Source: Heliopora coerulea
Taxonomy: Eukaryota; Cnidaria; Anthozoa; Scleralcyonacea; Helioporidae
Reading direction: 5' to 3'
Length of the DNA: 64,000 nucleotides
Assembly: GCA_030142905.1 (NCBI GenBank)
Contig: JASJOG010000069.1
Span: 248,001 to 312,000, forward strand
Shown here: positions 13,001-25,000 of the stretch, piece after piece
Position numbering within the stretch: position 1 is the stretch's first letter
Layout: each line of letters opens with the position of its first letter
The notes under the pieces: generated by a model
What the model saw: the letters and a program-made list of their open reading frames with translations, nothing else
Databases searched by the model: none
What the model was told of the DNA's origin: nothing
Translations under genes and position numbers: made by a program

Positions 13001-16000
13001 TGCACCTGAAGGATTTTCCTACATTTGTACATTTTCCACCGTTTTTGCATGGTCTAGACGCACATGGAGATACTAAAAGAATTAAATTCATGTGATTGTT
13101 TGTGCAATAGACAGTAGCTAAACAGGACCTTCCGCAGTTAAAGCACGCTACACATTTTATCGGTTATTTTTCAAAGTGGTATAAATTACGAAAAACTTTC
13201 CAAATCACATAGAAAATGTGGTGATACTATGGGGACATATATTTAATTTTCCTTTATTCTCACGAGTAATATACCATTTCCTTTTAAGAGTTCAGAGAAG
13301 CTTTCTTAATTAATCATATTTGCTTACCTTTGTTCTGGCACCGTCTTCCTTTGAAACCAGAGCGACATTTGCACCTGAAGGATTTTCCTACATTTGTACA
13401 TTTTCCACCGTTTTTGCATGGTCTAGACGCACATGGAGATACTAAAACAATTAAATCCATGTGATTGTTTTTGCAATAGACAGTAGCTAAACTGGACCTT
13501 CCGCAGTTAAATGACGCTACACATTTTATTTGTTATTGTTTTAAAGTAGTACAAATTACGCACCAATTTCAAAATGTAGAAAAATTACTATACTATGGAG
13601 ATATATATATTTAACTTTCCCTTATTCACACAACTATTATACCATTTCCTTTCAACAGTTTAGAGAAGCTTTCTTAGTTAATCATATTTGCTTACCTTTG
13701 TTCTGGCACCGTCTTCCTTTGAAACCAGAGCGGCATTTGCACCTGAAGGATTTTCCTGCATTTGTACATTTTCCACCATTTTTGCATGGTCTAGACGCAC
13801 ATGGAGATACTAAAACAATTAAATCCATGTTATTGCTTGTGCTTAAAACAGTAGCCAAATACGACCTTCCACAGTTACAGGAAGCTACACATTTTATCTG
13901 TTATTGTTTTAAAATGGTGCAAATTACGCACCAATTTCAAAATGTAGAAGAAATTACAATACTATGGAGATATATATATTTAACTTTCCTTTATTCACAC
14001 GACTAATATACCATTTCCTTTTAAGAGTTTAGAAAAGATATCTCAATCTTATTTGGTTACCTTTTTTCTGGCACCGTCTACCTTTAAAACCAGAGCGGCA
14101 TTTGCACCTGAAGGATTTTCCTACATTTTTACATTTTCCACCATTTTTGCATGGTCTAGACGCACATGGGGATACTAAAAGAATTAAATTCATGTGATTG
14201 TTTGTGCAATAGACAGTAGCTAAACACGACCTTCCGCAGTTAAAGCACGCTACACATTTTATCGGTTATTTCTTAAAGTGGTATAAATTACGAAAAACTT
14301 TCCAAATCACATAGAAAATGTGGTGATACTATGGGGACATATATTTAATTTTCCTTTATTCTCACGAGTAATATACCATTTCCTTTTAAGAGTTCAGAGA
14401 AGCTTTCTTAATTAATCATATTTGCTTACCTTTGTTCTGGCACCGTCTTCCTTTGAAACCAGAGCGACATTTGCACCTGAAGGATTTTCCTACATTTGTA
14501 CATTTCCCACCATTTTTGCATGGTCTAGACGCACATGGAGATACTAAAACAATTAAATCCATGTGATTGTTTTTGCAATAGACAGTAGCTAAACTGGACC
14601 TTCCGCAGTTAAATGACGCTACACATTTTATTTGTTATTGTTTTAAAGTAGTACAAATTACGCACCAATTTCAAAATGTAGAAAAATTACTATACTATGG
14701 AGATATATATATTTAACTTTCCCTTATTCACACAACTATTATACCATTTCCTTTCAACAGTTTAGAGAAGCTTTCTTAGTTAATCATATTTGCTTACCTT
14801 TGTTCTGGCACCGTCTTCCTTTGAAACCAGAGCGGCATTTGCACCTGAAGGATTTTCCTACATTTGTACATTTTCCACCGTTTTTGCATGGTCTAGACGT
14901 ACATGGAGATACTAAAACAATTAAATCCATGTGATTGTTTGTGCAATAGACAGTAGCTAAACAGGACCTTCCGCAGTTAAATGACGCTACACATTTCATC
15001 GGTTATTTTTCAAAGTGGTATAAATTGCGAAAAACTTTCCAAATCCTATAGAAAATGTAGTGATACTATGGAGACATATATTTAATTTTCCTTTATTCTC
15101 ACGAGTAATATACCATTTCCTTTTAAGAGTTCTAAGAAGCTTTCTTAATTAATCATATTTGCTTACCTTTTTTCTGGCACCATCTACCTTTAAAACCAGA
15201 GCGGCATTTGCACCTGAAGGATTTTCCTACATTTCTACATTTCCCACCATTTTTGCATGGTCTAGACGCACATGGAGATACTAAAACAATTAAATCCATG
15301 TTATTGCTTGCGCTTAAAACAGTAGCCAAATACGACCTTCCACAGTTACAGGAAGCTACACATTTTATCTGTTATTGTTTTAAAATGGTGCAAATTACGC
15401 ACCAATTTCAAAATGTAGAAGAAATTACAATACTATGGAGATATATATATTTAACTTTCCTTTATTCACACGACTAATATACCATTTCCTTTTAAGAGTT
15501 TAGAAAAGATATCTCAATCTTATTTGGTTACCTTTGTTCTGGCACCGTCTACCTTTAAAACCAGAGCGACACTTGCACCTGAAGGATTTTCCTACATTTG
15601 TACATTTTCCACCGTTTTTGCATGGTCTAGACGCACATGGGGATACTAAAAGAATTAAATTCATGTGATTGTTTGTGCAATAGACAGTAGCTAAACAGGA
15701 CCTTCCGCAGTTAAAGCACGATACACATTTTATCGGTTATTTTTCAAAGTGGTATAAATTACGAAAAACTTTCCAAATCCTATAGAAAATGTGGTGATAC
15801 TATGGAGACATATATTTAATTTTTCTTTATTCTCACGAGTAATATACCATTTCCTTTTAAGAGTTCAGAGAAGCTTTCTTAATTAATCATATTTGCTTAC
15901 CTTTGTTCTGGCACCGTCTTCCTTTGAAACCAGAGCGGCATTTGCACCTGAAGGATTTTCCTACATTTGTACATTTTCCACCGTTTTTGCATGGTCTAGA

Positions 16001-19000
16001 CGCACATGGAGATACTAAAACAATTAAATCCATGTTATTCTTTGTACTTAAAACAGTAGCCAAATACGACCTTCCACAGTTACAGGAAGCTACACATTTT
16101 ATCTGTTATTGTTTTAAAGTAGTACAGATTACGCACCAATTTAAAAATCTAGAAGAAATTACTATACTATGCGGATATATATATATTTAACTTTCCTTTA
16201 TTCACACGACTAATATACCATTCAGTGGCGTCACGAGGGGTGGGGGGGGGAGCAGGCGGGCACGCTTGCCCCGGGCGCTGGTGTTAGTGGGGGCGCAAAA
16301 ACCAAGGTTAAATAACGTTTTTGACGACGTGACATGTTGCGAGGACAATTAGTCAATTAACAGGCTAAGAAAGAAGACGCGGACAGCGGATTTGCATAAC
16401 TTTTCTTCGTCAAAAGAAATATAATAATTGACGTTTTCATCGGCACGTGAAAATTTATCAACTCGCATTATGACTATGAAATATACGACGACGACATCGT
16501 CGCACAAGCTTCTCAGGATCTAAATCAAACTATTAACGATGTGATTAATCTGTTTATCGATGACTCATTGTCCAAAAAATATTACTTAAAGCACAAATAA
16601 AATTGTGTGAATATTGAGTACATTCGCTTCAAGGTGTAAACAAGGTGTCAAATTTCAAAAGAGAAATTCCGCACGTGGAATATTTCAATGGGAAGATTGT
16701 GGGATATGATCGAGCAATTGTTAGAAAATTGTTCTCTTGTAACGCCAATACCATATACGATTTTATATAAACAGCCATGAAGCGACAAAAATTGAGTGGT
16801 GCTCAAGGTAGACTAAAAAGGAAAAAACAAGCCAAACAGGCCAAGATCTCCGGTAAATTGATGGCAGCATTTTTGCGAGAAGGAAACGTTGAGGACAATA
16901 GCAGGCCTAGCTGTTCGAATCATCCAGAGGAAGCAACGCTAAACAATGAAGAGGAAGAGGCGATCGAAAAAACATCGCCTGTCAAATCTGACAAATCGCA
17001 GAAAGTGACCTCTAGTACTGCAGAACCATCGGTATTGAAGTTCGCGGACGACAGATGCGATGCTAAAGAGACACAAAGTTGTGATAGCCAAGAAGACGTC
17101 GAGTTGACCGTGGAAACACCGACATTGACTGGTGAATTAGATGCACCAAATGTGACGCAGCTGGATGAGTTACCAATCATTGAAGAAGTACCTGTACTAC
17201 AGCCTGAAATCGATGAAGCAAAGAAACCATTACCAGATGTGATCCAAAGGAAAGACGTTGGACACTTAATGTTTGATAAGTTCTCTCGGAAAGCGGTGTT
17301 GTCAGACGCATTGCGCACGGAAATGCTGTTAAAACGATTGAAGTTTTCCCTAAACAGTACCGGACCTTTTTCAATGAAAAGTGGAAGGTCAATGACTTCA
17401 TCATGGTTCAAATGGCGTCTTGGTAAAGGGCAAGGAGAACAGGTGGCTCATTTTTGGTTAGTGTATTCCCCTGCAAAGAATGCAGCTTTTTGCTTCTGCT
17501 GTCTGTTGTTTCCATCAAATAAATCGGGGCAGAATTCATCGTTGGAGCGGGAGAAAGGTTTCAGGAACTGGAAGAAGCCAGAGAGAATTAGCATGCATGA
17601 AAATGGCCCAAAGCATCGCCATTCTTTCACGATCTGGAAGGAAGCTGAAAGACGTCTAAAAGGAGGTTCAATCGACGCACAACTTCAAGATCAAACTGCT
17701 TCAGAGAAGGAAAGGTGGCGGCAAGTGCTTCATAGAATTCTACACTGCATCAAATTTTTGGCCAGCCAAAATTTGGCGCTGAGAGGGCACAGTGAAAGCA
17801 TTGCTCAAGGAGAATGCCAAAATAATGGAAATTTTAAAAGCCTTTTGAAACTCATTGCCAAGTTTGATCCGCTCATGCAGAACCATCTGGACTATGCGCA
17901 AAAGAATCAACGATCTGTTTCATATTTGTCGGCTGAAGTGCAAAATGAATTTATCCAGCTTCTAGGTTCAACCGTTAGAAACAAACTACTTAGTTACATC
18001 AAAACAGCAAAATACTACGGTCTTATATTTGAGTCAACTCCTGATGCTGCTCACAGAGAGCAAATGTCTCAAACTGTGAGATACGTAGACATAAACTTTG
18101 AAGAGAAAACTTGTCAAAGAATCCTTCTTGGGATTTATTCAAGTTCACCACAAAGACGCAGCGAGTGCGGTAGACACAATAGTTAAGCAGTAGAGCAGGA
18201 TCACTTACCTTTGGAAGATTGCCGATCACAGTGTTACGATAATGTAGCAGTCATGGTCGGTGAGAAATCAGGAATGCAACAAAGATTCACTGCCATGAAC
18301 CCAAAAGCAATATTCGTAAATTGTGATAACCATTCGTTTGATTTAGCTGGGGTTCAGGCTTCAAGTCAAGAGGTGGCGACCGTCACATTATTTGGGACCA
18401 TTGAGGCTCTGTATTTGTACTTTTCACGGTCAACTTTGCGTTGGCAAAAGCTGAAACAGACTCTGCCTGTTACCGTAAAAGCTGAGCCCGAAACACGTTG
18501 GAGTGCTAGAGCAGAAGCAGTCCAACCAATACATGATAATGTAGAAGATTTGGTAGAACTTCTTCAAAACATTGCAAACGATGAATGCGAAAACGTTGCC
18601 ACCAGAAGTGAAGCAACACAGCTGGTACATCGTGCTTTGATATTCGATTTTCTGGCACTACTTTTTGGAATGCTTTGCTTACTAAGATCGACAGAGTCCA
18701 GAAACGACTCCAGGACCCTAAGATGAATTTCCATGATGCCTCACAAGCTATCCAGGCTCTCCAGAAACATTTCACAGAAAATCGTGACTGCATTTGTCAA
18801 GAATCGATTGAAAAAGCCAAAGAGCTGTGTGATCATTGGGATATCAGGATTGATAGACGGCGGAGAAGAAGGAAGAAGATGCCGGGAGAAAATAATGACG
18901 GTGCAGGTCTCTCCGAGGAAGTAGAAATGGTTCGGTTGATGAAAGGTATCATCGATAGGCTTAATACAGAAGTGGGTGAGAGATTCGTCAGATTAAGAAA

Positions 19001-22000
19001 TCTAGACAACAAGTTTGGCTTTCTTTTGGATGTCAAAGGCTTCTTCTCCTTCAGTCTGTCCAGAAGCTGAAGAACATATCAATTCCATCAAACAGAAGTG
19101 TCTTAATCTAGCAAATTTCTACGACACAGACGTGCATGGCTTAGAGCTGTTCAATGAGATTATGGATTGCCGAATGCTACTCAAGAGCCGTGGTGATAAG
19201 GAGGTCACCACCGCAGAGCAACTAGTCCACGTCATTGTCCAATTTGGGGACGAAGGTGTATTTCCAAATCTTCGAGTTGGCCTCCAAATTTTGCTGAAAG
19301 TTGCCATATCCATTACAAGCTGTGAGCGGTCTTTTAGCAAGTTAAAGCTTATCTTGTCCTCCCTTCGAACCACAATGGGCGAAGATAGGCTGTCAGCTTT
19401 GGCTCTCCTAAACATTGAGCGGGAAACCACGGAGACGATCAACTTTGATGAAGTTATAGACACATTTGCATCAGTAAAGGCCAGAAAGATCATGTTTTGA
19501 GTAACTTGGCCAATCGAACTAATGAAACAAGTTGTTGCTTTTTTTCACAAATTGTAAATAATCAAGTGCAAATTTTCGCTCGCATTCTCAATTTCTCATT
19601 GTTAGAACTGTAATACAATTTCGTAGTGCGGTTGAACAGCTCGGAAAAGGAAACTATTTACGTTACATTTCTTTAAAGACTCATTAGAAAGCAAAATAAT
19701 TTTAATTATACAAGCAGAAAGTTTGACTTTAGTCTTCAATTTCATGTATCTATACCTATTCTTCCATAAATCTGAATATTTCACCCTCATAATACATTAT
19801 ATAGTATATTAACTGTTATTCATCTTATTTGCTAAAGTCCTCCTTGAGTTAACTTATTGTGTGCGTACTTTTTGGAACTTAGAACTGTTTTGAAGATTTT
19901 GTTATTTTGTTTAGGTTGAGGAGCGGGGGGGGGGCACCAACGTTGACCTTGACCCCGGCAACCAGAAACCCTCGCGACGCCCCTGATACCATTTCCTTTT
20001 AAGAGTTTAGAAAAGCTATCTCAATTGATCTTATTTGGTTACCTTTGTTCTGGCACCGTCTACCTTTAAAACCAGAGCGACATTTGCACCTGAACGATTT
20101 TCCTACATTTGTACATTTTCCACCATTTTTGCATGGTCTAGACGCACATGGGGATACTAAAAGAATTAAATCCATGTGATTGTTTGTGCAATAGACAGTA
20201 GCTAAACAGGACCTTCCTCAGTTAAAGGACGCTACACATTTTATCGGTTATTTTTTAAAGTGGTATAAATTACGAAAAGCTTTCCAAATGATTTATAAAA
20301 TGTGGTGATACAATGGGATCATATATTTAATTTTCCTTTATTCTCACGAGTAATATACCATTTCTTTTTAAGAGTTTAGAGAAGCTTTCTTAATTAATCA
20401 TATTTGCTTGCCTTTGTTCTGGCACCGTCTTCCTTTGAAACCAGAGCGGCATTTGCACCTGAAGGATTTTCCTACATTTGTACATTTTCCACCATTTTTG
20501 CATGGTCTAGACGCACATGGAGATACTAAAACAATTAAATCCATGTGATTGTTTTTGCAATAGACAGTAGCCAAATACAACCTTCCACAGTTACAAGAAG
20601 CTACACATTTTATCTGTTATTGTTTTAAAGTAGTACAAATTACGCACCAATTTCAAAATGTAGAAAAATTACTATACTATGCAGATATATATATTTAACT
20701 TTCCTTTATTCACACGAGTAATATACCATTTCCTTTTAAGAGTTTAGAAAAGATATCTCAATTAATCTTATTTGGTTACCTTTTTTCTGGCACCGTCTAC
20801 CTTTAAAACCAGAGCGACATTTGCACCTGAAGGATTTTCCTACATTTGTACATTTTCCACCGTTTTTGCATGGTCTAGACGCACATGGGGATACTAAAAC
20901 AATTAAATCCATGTTATTCTTTGTGCAATAGGCAGAAGCTAAACAGGACCTTCCGCAGTTAAAGCACGCTACACATTTTATCGGTTATTTCTTAAAGTGG
21001 TATAAATTGCGAAAAGCTTTCCAAATCACATAGAAAAAGTGGTGATACAATGGAATCATATATTTAATTTTCCTTTATTCTCACGAGTAATATATCATTT
21101 CCTTTTAAGAGTTTAGAGAAGCTTTCTTAATTAATCATATTTGCTTACCTTTGTTTTGGCACCGTCTCCCTTTGAAACCAGAGCGACATTTGCACCTGAA
21201 CGATTTTCCTACATTTGTACATTTTCCACCGTTTTTGCATGGTCTAGACGCACATGGAGATACTAAAACAATTAAATCCATGTTATTGCTTGCGCTTAAA
21301 ACAGTAGCCAAATACGACCTTCCACAGTTACAGGAAGCTACACATTTTATCTGTTATTGTTTTAAAATGGTGCAAATTACGCACCAATTTCAAAATGTAG
21401 AAGAAATTACAATACTATGGAGATATATATATTTAACTTTCCTTTATTCACACGAGTAATATACCATTTCCTTTTAAGAGTTTAGAAAAGATATCTAAAA
21501 TTAATCTTATTTGGTTACCTTTGTTCTGGCACCGTCTACCTTTAAAACCAGAGCGACATTTGCACCTGAACGATTTTCCTACATTTTTACATTTTCCACC
21601 GTTTTTGCATGGTCTAGACGCACATGGAGATACTAAAACAATTAAATCCATGTGATTGTTTTTGCAATAGACAGTAGCTAAACAGGACCTTCCGCAGTTA
21701 AAGGACGCTACACATTTTATCGGTTATTTTTTAAAGTGGTATAAATTACGAAAAGCTTTCCAAATCCTATAGAAAATGTGGTGATACTATGGGGACATAT
21801 ATTTAATTTTCCTTTATTCTCACGAGTAATATACCATTTCCTTTTAAGAGTTTAGAGAAGCTTTCTTAATTAATCATATTTGCTTACCTTTGTTCTGGCA
21901 CCGTCTTCCTTTGAAACCAGAGCGACATTTGCACCTGAACGATTTTCCTACATTTGTACATTTTCCACCGTTTTTGCATGGTCTAGACGCACATGGAGAT

Positions 22001-25000
22001 ACTAAAACAATTAAATCCATGTGATTGTTTTTGCAATAGACAGTAGCTAAACTGGACCTTCCGCAGTTAAATGACGCTACACATTTTATCGGTTATTTTT
22101 TAAAGTGGTATAAATTACGAAAAACTTTTCAAATGATTATAAAATATGGTGATACAATGGGATCATATATTTAATTTTCCTTTATTCTCAAGAGTAATAT
22201 ATCATTTCCTTTTAAGAGTTTAGAGAAGCTTTCTTAATTAATCATATTTGCTTACCTTTGTTCTGGCACCGTCTTCCTTTGAAACCAGAGCGACATTTGC
22301 ACCTGAACGATTTTCCTACATTTGTACATTTTCCACCGTTTTTGCATGGTCTAGACGCACATGGAGATACTAAAACAATTAAATCCATGTGATTGTTTTT
22401 GCAATAGACAGTAGCTAAACTGGACCTTCCGCAGTTAAATGACGCTACACATTTTATCGGTTATTTTTTAAAGTGGTATAAATTACGAAAAACTTTTCAA
22501 ATGATTATAAAATGTGGTGATACAATGGGATCATATATTTAATTTTCCTTTATTCTCAAGAGTAATATACCATTTCCTTTTAAGAGTTTAGAGAAGCTTT
22601 CTTAATTAATCATATTTGCTTACCTTTGTTCTGGCACCGTCTTCCTTTGAAACCAGAGCGACATTTGCACCTGAACGATTTTCCTACATTTGTACATTTT
22701 CCACCGTTTTTGCATGGTCTAGACGCACATGGAGATACTAAAACAATTAAATCCATGTGATTGTTTTTGCAACAGACAGTAGCTAAACTGGACCTTCCGC
22801 AGTTAAATGACGCTACACATTTTATCGGTTATTTTTTAAAGTGGTATAAATTACGAAAAACTTTTCAAATGATTATAAAATGTGGTGATACAATGGGATC
22901 ATATATTTAATTTTCCTTTATTCTCAAGAGTAATATATCATTTCTTTTTAAGAGTTTAGAGAAGCTTTCTTAATTAATCATATTTGCTTACCTTTGTTCT
23001 GGCACCGTCTCCCTTTGAAACCAGAGCGACATTTGCACCTGAACGATTTTCCTACATTTGTACATTTTCCACCGTTTTTGCATGGTCTAGACGCACATGG
23101 AGATACTAAAACAATTAAATCCATGTTATTGCTTGTGCTTAAAACAGTAGCCAAATACGACCTTCCACAGTTACAGGAAGCTACACATTTTATCTGTTAT
23201 TGTTTTAAAATGGTGCAAATTACGCACCAATTTCAAAATGTAGAAGAAATTACAATACTATGGAGATATATATATTTAACTTTCCTTTATTCACACGAGT
23301 AATATACCATTTCCTTTTAAGAGTTTAGAAAAGATATCTCAATTAATCTTATTTGGTTACCTTTTTTCTGGCACCGTCTACCTTTAAAACCAGAGCGACA
23401 TTTGCACCTGAAGGATTTTCCTACATTTGTACATTTTCCACCGTTTTTGCATGGTCTAGACGCACATGGGGATACTAAAAAAATTAAATTCATGTGATTG
23501 TTTGTGCAATAGACAGTAGCTAAACAGGACCTTCCGCAGTTAAAGGACGCTACATATTTTATCGGTTATTTCTTAAAGTGGTATAAATTGCGAAAAACTT
23601 TCCAAATGATATAGAAAATGTGGTGATACAATGGGATCATATATTTAATTTTTCTTTATTCTCACGAGTAATATACCATTTCCTTTTAAGAGTTTAGAGA
23701 AGCTTTCTTAATTAATCATATTTGCTTACCTTTGTTCTGGCACCGTCTACCTTTAAAACCAGAGCGACATTTGCACCTGAAGGATTTTCCTACATTAATA
23801 CATTTCCCACCATTTTTGCATGGTCTGGACGCACATTGAGATTCTAAAAGAATTAAATCCATGTGATTGTTTGTGCATTAGACAGCTGCTAAACAGGACG
23901 TTCCGTTGTTATAGGACGCTACATATTGTATGAGTTATTTTTTATAGCAGTATAAATTCGGTACCAATTTCAAAATGATGTATAAAAATTTGCTGTGCTG
24001 TGTGTGCATATACGTAAAATTCCTTTATTCTCACGGCTAATATACGGCTTGTTTTTATGAATTTGTGAAAGCTATTCTAATCAACCTGTTTACTATTCAT
24101 CTGCCACCGTCTTCCTTTGAAACCAGAGCGACATTCGCACCGGAAGTATTTTTCTACATTTGAACATGTCTCACCATTCTTGCATGTTCTCGATGCACAT
24201 TGAGATACTAAAATAACTAAATCCATGTAATTGGTAGAGCAGTACACAGTAGCCTAGCATGACTTTCCTCAGTTTAAGAAAACGACAGCTGACTTAGAGT
24301 TGTACTGTTAGGATTAGTTTTATCTTGTAGTGGATTAAGCATGTGCGGGGCCCATGAAACATTTACAGTTACCCCCAACCCGTCTAAATAAGAGTGCACA
24401 TAAATGGAAGCCGGGAATATGTCTTAATTACAAAATGCAGCGAAGAGACAATATGATACACTTAATGTCTAGTTCCGAGAGAAACAGTTTTGTTTTCCTG
24501 AGAGGTTCGATGTTTTGCCAGACGAAGTCGAGGTTGTTGATGCTCTGTACGGATAAACCCAACTTTCTTTCATTCCGAGGACTAATATAGTCTTTTCTTT
24601 AACCCTTTCGAGTCCATGCCCGACTTTGGTATTTCACTCCGGCTGATGCTTATGATCTTACCCATCTAGGGGTGAACTCATGGACAGGAAAAGATTAAAT
24701 AGTATCTCCCTAACCCTTTCGTGTCCGTGCCCGATCTTGGTGTTTTACTGTGGCTCACGCCAGACGATTTTACTCGTCAATGGGAGACCTCTTGACTAGG
24801 AAACGGTTAAAGAGTTAAGATAGTCTATCTTAACTAATCTTATTTGTTTACCTTTCTTCTGGCATCGTCTACCTTTGAAACCAGAGCGACATTTGCACCT
24901 GAAGGATTTTCCAACATTTGTACATTTTCCACCATTTTTGCATGGTCTAGACGCACATGGAGATACTAAAAGAATTAAATCCATGTAACTGTTAAAGCAA

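Larger units (their letters stand above)
10388..24207. repeat. Tandem exon-intron array, about 369-bp unit
   Basis: Each unit holds one 114-bp EGF exon and about 255 bp of intron. Twenty-eight units run head to tail, interrupted once by the hAT element. Identity is high in both exon and intron, which indicates recent amplification or gene conversion, not selection on the exon alone. Marker differences such as GGTTAC versus GCTTAC before the exon recur every third unit, showing a trimeric higher-order repeat. Confidence 0.92.

Noticed and set aside
16920..17411. 163-residue minus-strand open frame
   Set aside because: Shadow of the hAT transposase, which has clear domains on the plus strand.
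10252..23302. Repeated plus-strand open frames of 89-102 residues with HLKDFPTF and TKTIKSMLL
   Set aside because: They are antisense readings of the EGF exon plus its intron, repeated because the unit is repeated. The minus-strand exon frames with splice sites explain the sequence.
10388..23843. Regular spacing suggesting a CRISPR array
   Set aside because: Unit is about 369 bp, codes EGF modules, and both parts of the unit are repeated; the DNA is eukaryotic.
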